Assembly (NCBI GenBank): GCA_965267185.1
Contig: OZ253937.1
Location: 2,976,001-3,040,000, forward strand
Reading direction: 5' to 3'
From: G965267185 sp965267185
GTDB lineage: Bacteria > Pseudomonadota > Alphaproteobacteria > UBA6615
Length of the DNA: 64,000 nt
Part shown: piece after piece, positions 56,515-64,000 of the stretch
How the letters are laid out: each line of letters begins with the position of its first letter
Numbering within the stretch: position 1 is the first letter of the stretch
The notes under the pieces: generated by a model
The model's database searches: none
What the model was told of the DNA's origin: nothing
What the model saw: only the letters and a program-made list of their open reading frames with translations
Position numbers and translations under genes: made by a program

Positions 56515-57348
56515 TTAGGGGGTTAGCACCATGCCTTCGCGTGCCACAACCGTGCCGGGCCGTATCGCACTCGCCTTTTCTGCGACGGCATCCATAAAGG
56601 CATCATCGTGGGTCGGTTCGTGATGGAAGATTACGAACTTTCCGACCTTGGCGGCTTCGGCCAGCTCCACACCGGCCTGCCAGGTGGAATGACCCCAGCC
56701 CTTATAGTTCGGGTACTCTTCATCGGTGTAGGTGCAATCGTAGATAAAGATGTCGGTGCCGGCGATGAGATCGACGATATTTTGGTCGAGCTGGCCCTCG
56801 GTATGTTCGGTGTCGGTGATATAGCAGATCGAGCGGCCATCGAACTCGATGCGGTAGCCGGTCGCGCGATTTGGATGGTTCAGCGGACCGGTTTTGACAT
56901 TGGCGCCACATTCTAGGGTAAACGAATTACCGGCCCGAAAGTCATTGAACTCCTTGCTCGCTGCCATGATTTCCATCGGGATCGGGAACAGCGGCGCCAT
57001 CAACATCTCGCACAACACTTCCTCCAGCCCATGCTCTGGTAGCAAATGACCGGACCACAGCCGGATAGTGCTGTCGGCACAATAGATCGGCGCAAAAAAA
57101 GGCAGCCCCACGATATGGTCGAAATGGGTATGGGTGAAAAGAATATCGGTGTCCGCAGGCCCTTCCTTCAACAGAGAATCGCCCAACTCGCGTATACCGG
57201 TCCCTCCATCGAGGATAATGGGGCGCCCCCCGCAACGCACCTCGACACATGAAGTATTTCCGCCGTAGCGCACCGTGCTGGGCCCCGGACACGGGATCGA
57301 GCCCCGGACGCCCCAAAAGCGAATGTAGAAATTTTCGTCTGCGGTCAC
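56515..57348 (-). CDS. MBL-fold metal-dependent hydrolase
   Basis: A 277-residue metallo-beta-lactamase-fold hydrolase. The zinc motif FTHTHFDHIVGLPFF lies at residues 71-85, an upstream ILDGGTGIRELG near 45-56 is present, and YITDTEHTEG (with the bridging Asp) is near 175. FHHEPTHDD near 242-250 gives the last His. Family members include cyclic-nucleotide phosphodiesterases and other phosphohydrolases. Because it is 137 nt upstream of the cyclase on the same strand, turnover of the cyclic nucleotide is an attractive inference but unproven. Start is GTG at 57346-57348 (complement), with AGGAGA about 10 nt upstream. Confidence 0.88.
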   Translation of the reverse strand: MTADENFYIRFWGVRGSIPCPGPSTVRYGGNTSCVEVRCGGRPIILDGGTGIRELGDSLLKEGPADTDILFTHTHFDHIVGLPFFAPIYCADSTIRLWSGHLLPEHGLEEVLCEMLMAPLFPIPMEIMAASKEFNDFRAGNSFTLECGANVKTGPLNHPNRATGYRIEFDGRSICYITDTEHTEGQLDQNIVDLIAGTDIFIYDCTYTDEEYPNYKGWGHSTWQAGVELAEAAKVGKFVIFHHEPTHDDAFMDAVAEKASAIRPGTVVAREGMVLTP

Positions 57349-57531
57349 GCTACAACATTCTCCTGTCGCACGGCCGACATGGCGCCCCCAGGCTGTCTCC
57401 GTATGGAATCACAGCATTTTACCGCCATCAGTGTGCCCCAACGATTGGTAAAGAAAAAGTAACGGTCTGATATACTCAAACACCCTCGTCTTACTCGCGT
57501 ATTCGCGCATTCTTGCCCCCCAGCGGTTTAA

Positions 57532-58749
57532 ATGTCCTTACCCGGCACCCAAACCACCGTCACCAATTGGACCGGCGTCAGCTACGGCATCGTACTTGGG
57601 TTCGTCGCAGCATATTTCCAGTTCAAGGTTCCACCGGTCCTGCCCGTCCTTCTCGACGATTACAGCTACGACAAGTTCATCGCCGGCGGTTTCATGTCGA
57701 TTTTCGCCGTCGCCGGCATGGCCATCAGCGTCCGGGTCGGCCAGGCCATTCGAAAGCACGGAGCCGCGCGCTATCTCGCCACGGCTTTCGCGCTGATGAT
57801 CGCCGGAAGCCTGCTCGGGCTTGCGGTGCCCGAAAGCGGCTGGCTCATGTTGGTCTCGCGCACGATCGAGGGATTGGGCGCCGCCGTGCTCGCGGTATGC
57901 ATGCCGGCCTTTGCCAACATGAACGCCGGACCGCGGCATCTACCGATCATCATTGCCATGCAAGCCACATGGATACCGGTCGGCCAGGTTCTGGCTAACC
58001 TGATCGCGCAGCCGGCGGTCGCCAACGGGCAATGGCAACCCGTGTGGTGGGCCGGCATCGCCGCTACCCTCGCCGTGGCCGTCTGGACCTTAGCCATCGC
58101 CCGGCAGAACCGGGTGAACCTCGGCGGTCGAGGTCAGCAAACCAATGAAACCACGACCGGCACCGAGACAACGAGTGCAGAACGCAAAGCACTGTTGTTT
58201 GCCGCGGTTTTGTTTTTTCTCTGGCAAGCCCAATTCATGGCTTACTTCACCTGGCTGCCGGTCTATCTCGTGGACGTCCGCGGGTTTACCGCTGACAATG
58301 CTGTCTTAATCAACCAAATACCGGTCGTCGTGCTGCTGATTTTCGCGCTCGCCACCGGGTTCGTCCTACGCGCCGGTGTGGGCGCCATTCCCCTACTGCT
58401 TCTCGCGCTGTCTCTCCAGGCCGCATCCTGGCTGCTCGTCCCGGTCGCCGACAGCGTGACGATTGGTACGATCAGTCTGGTCGCCTGGGGCATCGCTGCG
58501 GGCATAACGCCAACTTGTCTGTGGGCGCTTCCCTCCGTGCTGTTGGGCGGCCATCGCGCCGACACCCACGCCTTCGCGGTTGTTCTGACCGGGCGTTATC
58601 TTGGAATCTTGGCCGGGCCGCTGATCGCGGCCGCCATATTCAGGCTCACCAACGACTGGTTGTCGGTGGCCTACACATTCGGGGCGGTTACGATACTGTG
58701 CGCCGTCGGCGCATTCTATCTGGGTCTGTTGGCGAAACGGATTGAGTAG
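57532..58749 (+). CDS. MFS transporter
   Basis: A 405-residue major facilitator transporter with twelve hydrophobic segments, of the CynX/NNP-like or general MFS_1 type. The first half has VPPVLPVLLDDYSYDKFIAGGFMS near residues 34-57 and VLAVCMPAFANMNAGPRHLP near 122-141. The second half begins after a hydrophilic linker rich in Thr/Glu (residues ~203-220). ATG 57532 has a poor ribosome site but is the only start at the right place. It is divergent from the MBL gene with 183 nt between. Substrate unknown. Confidence 0.85.
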   Translation: MSLPGTQTTVTNWTGVSYGIVLGFVAAYFQFKVPPVLPVLLDDYSYDKFIAGGFMSIFAVAGMAISVRVGQAIRKHGAARYLATAFALMIAGSLLGLAVPESGWLMLVSRTIEGLGAAVLAVCMPAFANMNAGPRHLPIIIAMQATWIPVGQVLANLIAQPAVANGQWQPVWWAGIAATLAVAVWTLAIARQNRVNLGGRGQQTNETTTGTETTSAERKALLFAAVLFFLWQAQFMAYFTWLPVYLVDVRGFTADNAVLINQIPVVVLLIFALATGFVLRAGVGAIPLLLLALSLQAASWLLVPVADSVTIGTISLVAWGIAAGITPTCLWALPSVLLGGHRADTHAFAVVLTGRYLGILAGPLIAAAIFRLTNDWLSVAYTFGAVTILCAVGAFYLGLLAKRIE

Positions 58750-58754
58750 AACAG

Positions 58755-58771
58755 CCTCGACTCCGTCGAGG
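58755..58771. terminator. Hairpin between convergent MFS and response-regulator genes
   Basis: CCTCGAC (58755-58761) with GTCGAGG (58765-58771), 3-nt loop, extended by a GAA/TTC pairing across a small bulge. It fills the 24-nt gap between the two convergent stops and probably serves both; the T-runs are poor. Confidence 0.45.
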
Positions 58772-58773
58772 TT

Positions 58774-59460
58774 CTAGGGAACGAGGCGGTATCCGCCCGG
58801 TTCTGTTACTAAGATCACGGCATTCGACGGGTCGGCCTCGATCTTCTGGCGCAGCCGATAGACATGAGTTTCGAGCGTGTGGGTTGTGACACCGGCATTG
58901 TAGCCCCACACCTCCCCGAGCAGCGTGTCGCGACTCACCACCTTATCACCCGCACGATAGAGATATTTGAGGATCGCGGTTTCCTTCTCGGTCAAGCGCA
59001 CCTTTTGCTCGTCGCCGTCCACCAGAAGCTTATGGGCCGGCTGGAACGTGTAAGGGCCGATCGCAAATACCGCATCTTCGCTTTGCTCGTGCTGACGCAG
59101 TTGTGCGCGCAGACGGGCCAGCAGCACGTTCAGGCGAAACGGTTTGGTGACATAGTCGTTGGCGCCGGCATCGAGACCGAGGATTTGATCTGCGTCGGTG
59201 TCCTGACCGGTCAGCATAATGATCGGGGATTTGACGCCATTGCGGCGCATCAACCGGCACACTTCGCGGCCGTCCATATCAGGCAATCCGACGTCGAGGA
59301 TCACCGCGTCGAAATACTCGCCTTTTGTCGTCTCCAGCGCCTCCGCAGCGGTTCCCGCCTCAGCAGTCAGGAATTCTTCATGAAGGCGGAGCTGCTCCGA
59401 CAGGGAGTCCCGCAGCCCATCGTCATCGTCCACAAGGAGAATCTTCTTTCCGGTCGTCAT
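58774..59460 (-). CDS. OmpR-family response regulator, no nearby sensor kinase
   Basis: A 228-residue two-component response regulator. The receiver domain has the acidic LLVDDDDGLRDSL near residues 8-20, the phospho-acceptor Asp in DAVILDVGLPDMDG near 52-65, the Thr in IIMLTGQDT and the Lys in YVTKPF near 106. The winged-helix DNA-binding domain (from ~130) includes LTEKETAILKYLYRAG and THTLETHVYRLRQKIE. ATG at 59458-59460 (complement). No histidine kinase is in the window, so it is an orphan here. The 37-nt spacing after the DUF427 gene suggests possible co-transcription. Confidence 0.94.
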   Translation of the reverse strand: MTTGKKILLVDDDDGLRDSLSEQLRLHEEFLTAEAGTAAEALETTKGEYFDAVILDVGLPDMDGREVCRLMRRNGVKSPIIMLTGQDTDADQILGLDAGANDYVTKPFRLNVLLARLRAQLRQHEQSEDAVFAIGPYTFQPAHKLLVDGDEQKVRLTEKETAILKYLYRAGDKVVSRDTLLGEVWGYNAGVTTHTLETHVYRLRQKIEADPSNAVILVTEPGGYRLVP

Positions 59461-59497
59461 TATCGAGCACTCCGGTGCGTTATTATGGTTTTATCGC

Positions 59498-59782
59498 TTA
59501 TTCCGACACTTCGACGCCACGCCAAAACGCGACATGGTCTCGGATATTCTCCGCAGCAGCCTTCGGGTCAGGGTAATACCATGCGGCGTCCGCATTCTCT
59601 TCGCCTTCGACCGCAACCGTGTAGTATTTTGCCGTCCCCTTCCAGGGACAAACCGATTGATGGTCGCTTTCCTTGAAATACTCGCGCCGCAGCGCATCCG
59701 CCGGAAAATAGATATTTCCTTCGACTACCTCGAAAGTCTCGCTTTCAGCGAGTATGGTATTTTTCCAGACAGCTTTTGCCAT
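59498..59782 (-). CDS. DUF427 family protein
   Basis: A 94-residue protein of the DUF427 family (PF04248). It begins KAVWKNTILAES and contains GNIYFPADALRREYFKES near residues 23-40, then CPWKGTAKYYTV near 45-56 with the conserved Cys-Pro-Trp-Lys-Gly motif, and ends AAWYYPDPKAAAENIRDHVAFW. The function is unknown, though the fold is a compact beta-barrel. ATG at 59780-59782 (complement), with GGGGG 6 nt before it, is preferred over one five codons upstream. It is followed by the response-regulator gene. Confidence 0.9.
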   Translation of the reverse strand: MAKAVWKNTILAESETFEVVEGNIYFPADALRREYFKESDHQSVCPWKGTAKYYTVAVEGEENADAAWYYPDPKAAAENIRDHVAFWRGVEVSE

Positions 59783-60025
59783 GATGACCCCCGCCATTGT
59801 GATCCGTTACAAGTGGCCTTGTTAACCCCATAAAACAAGGGGATACGGGCTTTATGAGAAGGTTCAAATGCGTTCACATTCGAGCGAGCGAAGTGGCCAC
59901 CCAAAGGTCACGCGGCTCTGAAGGGACGCCATAGACTTGCTGTCGATCTTCCGCGCCAAACTACATATATACAAGTACAATCAAGGCTCTCGAAGGTACC
60001 CCCCAACAGGTACGTAGCAATTGGC

Positions 60026-61189
60026 ATGACCGAAAAAGCACCCTCTAAAAAGGAAGCACAGCATCCGATACCGCTGCCGGTAACCTTACAGGCGGTCGAA
60101 CGCGCCATCGCCGATCTGCGCCGCGGCGCGGTCACCGTGATCGCCGGCAACGATCATGCTCTTATGCTGCAGGCCGCAGAAGGTACAACGCATGACGCTC
60201 TAGCTCGTCTGGCGGCTCTCTCGAAAGAAACGCCAGCTCTGCTCCTAACGGCACGGCGCGCCTCGATCCTCGGCCTTTCGGAGCTACCAAGCGGAGCTGT
60301 AAGAATTAGCCTGAGCGGCGGCGTTACGGCAGAGACCGTGCGCATGATGGCAGATCCCGCCGGCCCTCAGCCGCAATCGCCGCCACCGGCGTTGGCGATT
60401 GCGCAGATCGATCCCGAAACCAACCCGGGCGCCGCTGAAATTGGCGCCATCGAGCTGGCAAAGCTTGCCCGGTTGCTGCCAGCAGCAGTTGTGGCGGCGG
60501 TGCCGGCCGAGCGGCTCAGCTACCTACCCTCCTGGGCCGAGACCGAATCATTATTGGTCGTCGAACTCGACAGCATTCATCAATATCGCGACGCCGAAGC
60601 GCGCACTTTGCGGCGCGTCGGCGAAGCAACTGTCCCGCTGGGCGAGGCGGAAAACACATCGATCATCGCGTTTCGCCCTCCCGATGGCGGCCGCGAGCAC
60701 CTCGCTATCGTCATCGGAACCTTGGAGCCGAAGCAGCCGATACTCGTACGGATCCACTCGGAATGCTTCACTGGAGACCTGCTCGGTAGCTTGCGCTGCG
60801 ATTGCGGCGATCAGCTGCGTGGCGCCCTCGCAGAGATCAACGAAGCAGGTAGCGGAGTGATTTTGTACATGGCACAGGAAGGCCGTGGGATCGGTTTAGT
60901 GAACAAGCTGCGCGCCTACGAACTTCAAGATAAGGGGTTCGACACGATTGACGCCAACGAGCAACTCGGCTTCGATTCCGACGAACGCATCTATCAGCCG
61001 GCAGCCGAAATTCTCAAGCAGTTGGGGGTCTCCAAGGTACGGCTCCTAACCAACAATCCACGGAAGGTCGCTGCCCTCTCAGAAGGGGGGATCGACGTCG
61101 TTGAGCGCGTGCCCCACGCCTTCCCTTCGAACCGCCACAATGAGCGCTATTTGGCAACGAAGCAAAATCGCGGCGGTCATATTTTTTAA
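60026..61189 (+). CDS. ribA: GTP cyclohydrolase II with degenerate RibB-like N-terminus
   Basis: A 387-residue protein for the first step of riboflavin synthesis from GTP. The C-terminal GTP cyclohydrolase II domain (from ~200) is intact: HSECFTGDLLGSLRCDCG near 246-263 with the three zinc Cys, YMAQEGRGIGL near 281-291, and LTNNPRKVAALSEGG near 343-357. The first ~190 residues have the outline of a RibB (DHBP synthase) domain, but I do not find its usual acidic and Cys-containing motifs, so it is likely inactive. This arrangement is known in Alphaproteobacteria. ATG 60026. No FMN riboswitch-like sequence is seen in the 243-nt upstream gap. Confidence 0.92.
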   Translation: MTEKAPSKKEAQHPIPLPVTLQAVERAIADLRRGAVTVIAGNDHALMLQAAEGTTHDALARLAALSKETPALLLTARRASILGLSELPSGAVRISLSGGVTAETVRMMADPAGPQPQSPPPALAIAQIDPETNPGAAEIGAIELAKLARLLPAAVVAAVPAERLSYLPSWAETESLLVVELDSIHQYRDAEARTLRRVGEATVPLGEAENTSIIAFRPPDGGREHLAIVIGTLEPKQPILVRIHSECFTGDLLGSLRCDCGDQLRGALAEINEAGSGVILYMAQEGRGIGLVNKLRAYELQDKGFDTIDANEQLGFDSDERIYQPAAEILKQLGVSKVRLLTNNPRKVAALSEGGIDVVERVPHAFPSNRHNERYLATKQNRGGHIF

Positions 61190-61347
61190 CGCCTAACGCG
61201 GCAATTAATGCCTAGTAGCGCTCCATCCCGTTTTGCCGCAATAACTCCGATATTTCAAAGCCGCTGATTTCTGCGGGACTCCCGTGTCCCTAAAGCTGGC
61301 ATCGTGCTTGCAACTCATTCAGGGCCAAGAAGTGGGAGTTGCTTGCC

Positions 61348-62163
61348 GTGTCTTCAGTGTTGCCTTCAGGGTCCAGCGTACCGGGCATGCACGAGTCCAT
61401 GCCCGAGACGAAGGCCATATCGTTCGCCGACGACACTGCTTCCTTTTTTGAAAACCTCCTCGATATCGTCAATCCGCTACAGCACCTCCCTGTTGTCTCA
61501 ACGGTCTACCGGGCCGTTACCGGCGATCAGATCGAAACGCCGGCGCGGCTTATCGGCGGCGCGCTGTATGGCGGTCCCGTGGGGTTTGCCTCGGTGACGG
61601 CAAATTTGGCACTTGAAGAGGCTACGGGTAATGATCTCGCTGGACACGTGCTGGCGCTTGTAAACGAGATCACCGGCATTGATGCGCTAGCTGAAGTGGC
61701 GGCGCCGGCCACTGCTGTAGCGCCGAAGGCCGTGGCGGCGGTGACGTCGGCGCCGCTTAACAGCGCCACAGAAATTATATGGAACGGTCCGCGGGTGTTG
61801 CCGTCGCTCGCTCGCGCTACACCAGCTCAAAGCAACGCCGGCCCCGACAGGTCTGTGGAAGTATCAAGCCTCGACTCGCCCAACGCTTCAATACCGGAGA
61901 CTCAAGCAAAGTCTCCCAACAGCAATGGAGAGCCGCGTCCTAACAAAGATAGCGCTGTCACACCAAACTCAAGTGTCCCTCCGGCTTGGTTAGAGACGGC
62001 GATCGCAGATGCACAAACGGTTCAGGGCGCATCACAACTGGGCAAGCCCGCCTCCAAAGTAGAGGCGCAGCCTTGGATTAGCGAAGCGATGCTCGATGCG
62101 CTTGGCAAATACGAGGCCTTGGCCCGTGAGCGCAACCGCCCACCAGAGCAACCCGGGCCCTAG
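61348..62163 (+). CDS. Unknown alphaproteobacterial-type protein
   Basis: A ~271-residue protein I do not recognise. The N-terminal part has a compact, possibly conserved block, FFENLLDIVNPLQHLPVVSTVYRAVTGD near residues 36-63, then PARLIGGALYGGPVGFASVTANLALEEATG, a glycine-rich, weakly hydrophobic stretch. The second half (from ~140) is low-complexity, rich in Ser, Pro, Asn and Ala, and looks disordered. It ends with a helix, AMLDALGKYEALARERNR. GTG 61348 is chosen for the GTGGGAG at 61332-61338; ATG 61387 is an alternative. It lies 81 nt before the transpeptidase gene. Function unknown. Confidence 0.6.
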   Translation: MSSVLPSGSSVPGMHESMPETKAISFADDTASFFENLLDIVNPLQHLPVVSTVYRAVTGDQIETPARLIGGALYGGPVGFASVTANLALEEATGNDLAGHVLALVNEITGIDALAEVAAPATAVAPKAVAAVTSAPLNSATEIIWNGPRVLPSLARATPAQSNAGPDRSVEVSSLDSPNASIPETQAKSPNSNGEPRPNKDSAVTPNSSVPPAWLETAIADAQTVQGASQLGKPASKVEAQPWISEAMLDALGKYEALARERNRPPEQPGP

Positions 62164-62244
62164 CGTCTGATCAGCGAGTTTTGCATCGGTCCTCGTTCAA
62201 ATAGCCCGCTATAATAGAGCGATGCTCGCACTCTTCGAAAAGAA

Positions 62245-62769
62245 ATGCTGACGGTCTATCCGACCGAGCGCTGCCGCGGTGTTCTCCGCTTCGACGACCA
62301 GGAATATCCTTGCGCCCTTGGCCGGAGCGGTGTTCGGACGGAAAAGCGCGAGGGCGACGGCGCAACGCCGGCCGGCACTTTCCCTCTGCGGCAGGTGTTG
62401 TACCGCCCGGACAAACTGTCGCCTCCCGCATGTGGATTGCCGATGCGCGCGCTGGCCCCAACCGATGGCTGGTGCGACGACCCTTTGCATAGCGGCTATA
62501 ACCGACTCGTCACCTTGCCGTTCAACGCGTCCCATGAGGCGCTATGGCGCGATGACAATCTCTACGATCTTATCGTCGTCGTTGGCCACAATGACGACCC
62601 GCCGCAGGCTGGTCTCGGAAGCGCCATTTTTATTCACTGCGCCACGGCCGACTATGCGCCAACAGAAGGCTGTGTCGCATTGGCCGGCGCAACCCTGCTC
62701 GAGTTGCTACCCCGACTGAACTCCGATTTTGCACTGCGGGTGGAAGAGAACTACGCCGGAGCCCCGTAG
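62245..62769 (+). CDS. L,D-transpeptidase (YkuD-like) family protein
   Basis: A 174-residue YkuD-family protein (PF03734), an enzyme class that crosslinks peptidoglycan through 3-3 bonds or anchors proteins. The catalytic motif is FIHCATADYAPTEGCVAL near residues 132-149, with His, Gly and Cys in the usual H-x(n)-S/T-x-GC order (here TEGC). GDGATPAGTFPLRQVLY near 38-54 is the typical substrate-entrance block. No signal peptide is visible, which is unusual for a cell-wall enzyme. Its end overlaps the convergent YggS gene by 19 nt. ATG 62245. Confidence 0.88.
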   Translation: MLTVYPTERCRGVLRFDDQEYPCALGRSGVRTEKREGDGATPAGTFPLRQVLYRPDKLSPPACGLPMRALAPTDGWCDDPLHSGYNRLVTLPFNASHEALWRDDNLYDLIVVVGHNDDPPQAGLGSAIFIHCATADYAPTEGCVALAGATLLELLPRLNSDFALRVEENYAGAP

Positions 62770-63437
62770 CCAACCTGGCGAGCGCCAAACACGCCGGTGC
62801 CGACGCGCACATGGGTGGCACCCAATCCGACCGCAGTTTCGTAGTCTGCCGACATCCCCATACTCAAGCCCGCGACCCCGTTCCGTTCGGCAATCGTTCG
62901 GAGCAGGGCGAAGTGTGTTGCCGGTGCCTCGCTCAGCGGGGGTATGCACATTAGGCCCACAATAGGGAGCCCGATCGAGCGGCAGTGGTCAATGAATCCG
63001 TCAGCGGACTCAGGTAAGACACCGGCCTTCTGAGGCTCTTCGCCGGTGTTGACCTGCACGAAGCAATCGCGTCGAACGCCCGCTTTCTCGAAAGCCGTGG
63101 CTAGGCGGCCAGCCAGTTTCGGCCGGTCGACCGTCTGGATCACGTCGAACAGCTCGACGGCGTCGCGTACCTTGTTGGTCTGCAATGGGCCGATCAAATG
63201 CAGTTCCAGGTCCGTTAGCGCAGCGCGGCGCGACTTCCAGTGATCTTGTGCTTCTTGCACTCTGTTTTCGCCGAATACGCGCTGCCCAGCGGCGAGAGCA
63301 TCGTCGAGCCGCGGCTCGACCTGGCCTTTGCTAACGGCGATCAGCGTGACCTCGTCCGCGTGCCGCCCAGCGGCCTTCGCAGCAACAGCGATCCGCTCGT
63401 TTACGCGCTTTAAGTTTGCCGCAATATCTTCTTTCAT
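62751..63437 (-). CDS. YggS-family PLP-homeostasis protein
   Basis: A 228-residue YggS/PROSC-family protein (PF01168) that binds pyridoxal phosphate and helps keep vitamin B6 balance. The PLP Lys is in TLIAVSKGQ near residue 37. FGENRVQEAQDHW near 57-69, LIGPLQTNKVRDAVELFD near 80-97 and SMGMSADYETAVGLGATHVRVGTGVFG near 192-218 complete the family pattern. ATG at 63435-63437 (complement) is used; an upstream frame extends 24 residues without support. It is convergent with the transpeptidase gene and divergent from the cupin-4 gene. Confidence 0.95.
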   Translation of the reverse strand: MKEDIAANLKRVNERIAVAAKAAGRHADEVTLIAVSKGQVEPRLDDALAAGQRVFGENRVQEAQDHWKSRRAALTDLELHLIGPLQTNKVRDAVELFDVIQTVDRPKLAGRLATAFEKAGVRRDCFVQVNTGEEPQKAGVLPESADGFIDHCRSIGLPIVGLMCIPPLSEAPATHFALLRTIAERNGVAGLSMGMSADYETAVGLGATHVRVGTGVFGARQVGYGAPA

Positions 63438-63528
63438 ATCGGTCCTATGGCCAAACGGCTGTCGGCCATTGCGCCGACGTCGCAACTCAGGATTTAAGAT
63501 TGTTTCCACAACGTACTATAAAGGGGTC

Positions 63529-64000
63529 ATGACAAATCGTATCAGCAGTTTCGCCGACTTGATCTCCCCGGTTGCGGAGGAGGAATTCTTCGCGACTTAT
63601 CACGACCGGCAATTTCTCCATATCCCGGCCTCAGATCCCGACAAATTCGCCGATGTCATGTCTTGGGAGATTCTGTCCAACATACTCAACATGACGACGA
63701 TTTGGAGTTCGACGACCCTACGCCTTTACCTCGACAAAAACTCGATTCCGCCTGAGCAGTATTGCCGCCAGGTTACAGACCGCGAAAATAAGCCGAGCCT
63801 CCAACCCGACGCCGAGAAAGTGAAAACCTGGCTGCGGCGCGGCGCGTCCCTGATCGCCAACGACATCGACGCACTTTGGCCGGGCACCGCGGGAATTGCC
63901 GACATACTGGACCGCCGGCTCGGCGGCAAAGGGCAATGTAATCTTTACTGCTCTTGGGAAAAGCACCAAGCTTTCAGCACGCATTTCGACACCCATGAGG
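63529..64000 (+). CDS. JmjC/cupin-4 family oxygenase, N-terminal part (cut at window end)
   Basis: Partial gene, 157 codons up to the end of the window with no stop. It opens RISSFADLISPVAEEEFF and HDRQFLHIPASDPD near residues 25-38, which matches the start of cupin-4 (MINA53/NO66/YcfD-like) 2-oxoglutarate oxygenases. The visible FSTHFDTHE near 149-157 contains the iron ligand pair His-x-Asp (HFD). Members hydroxylate ribosomal proteins or other targets. The ATG at 63529 follows AAGGGG at a good distance. It is divergent from YggS, 91 nt away. The distal His ligand lies beyond the window. Confidence 0.8.
   Translation, partial: MTNRISSFADLISPVAEEEFFATYHDRQFLHIPASDPDKFADVMSWEILSNILNMTTIWSSTTLRLYLDKNSIPPEQYCRQVTDRENKPSLQPDAEKVKTWLRRGASLIANDIDALWPGTAGIADILDRRLGGKGQCNLYCSWEKHQAFSTHFDTHE

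Noticed and set aside
59783..60025. Possible FMN riboswitch ahead of ribA
   Set aside because: I searched by eye for the conserved RFN core blocks and did not find them; the gap only shows an AT-rich patch near 59965-59985.

Overview
The window looks like a chromosomal segment of a free-living alphaproteobacterium, probably Rhodospirillales-like. The evidence is a GC-rich sequence with strong GC3 bias, a 1628-residue NAD-glutamate dehydrogenase of the large class, a class III cyclase with the VNLSAKLE variant, a UbiH/Trm112/DUF971 neighbourhood, TTT and Tat-dependent uptake systems, and a tRNA-Gly with encoded CCA. I see no phage, insertion sequence, integrase or CRISPR array. The genus cannot be fixed from sequence reading alone.

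Layout. 1-6.2 kb: the end of a surface-polysaccharide (O-antigen/capsule) locus: partial wecB, a GT4 glycosyltransferase, an O-antigen-ligase-like protein, a WecA-like initiating transferase and a FlaA1/CapD-type dehydratase. 6.2-15.4 kb: purH, a YbjQ-family protein, two transporters (UMF1-type MFS, EamA) and the giant gdh gene. 15.7-22.9 kb: an orphan Tat-exported ABC binding protein divergent from a complete tripartite tricarboxylate transporter (tctCBA), followed by a histidine-rich LVIVD beta-propeller protein and an unknown gene. 23-29 kb: small housekeeping and redox genes (DUF5519, DoxX, hemerythrin, tRNA-Gly, YbaK, CnoX-like thioredoxin, Lon-N-domain, Trm112, DUF971, UbiH). 29.2-38 kb: glnK-amtB, an aminotransferase, ftsK, lolA, a peptidase C26 protein, a FAH-family hydrolase and xthA.

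38-55 kb is the most unusual part. On the minus strand, an 894-residue ABC exporter-like protein has a heavily altered ATPase domain with a large insertion, and lies directly upstream of a cyclic-nucleotide-binding protein and a small methyltransferase. Divergent from it is a tight plus-strand run of eleven genes. The first seven encode two COG4671-type and two GT4 glycosyltransferases, a histidine phosphatase, a polysaccharide-deacetylase-like protein and a small membrane protein. This run continues by a 4-nt overlap into a YejABEF-type peptide importer. I infer a glycoconjugate synthesis and transport locus, possibly tied to cAMP signalling.

55-64 kb: a membrane-anchored class III cyclase next to an MBL-fold hydrolase, an MFS transporter, an orphan OmpR-type regulator, DUF427, a RibA with a degenerate RibB-like N-terminus, an unknown protein, an L,D-transpeptidase, YggS, and the start of a JmjC/cupin-4 oxygenase that runs off the end.
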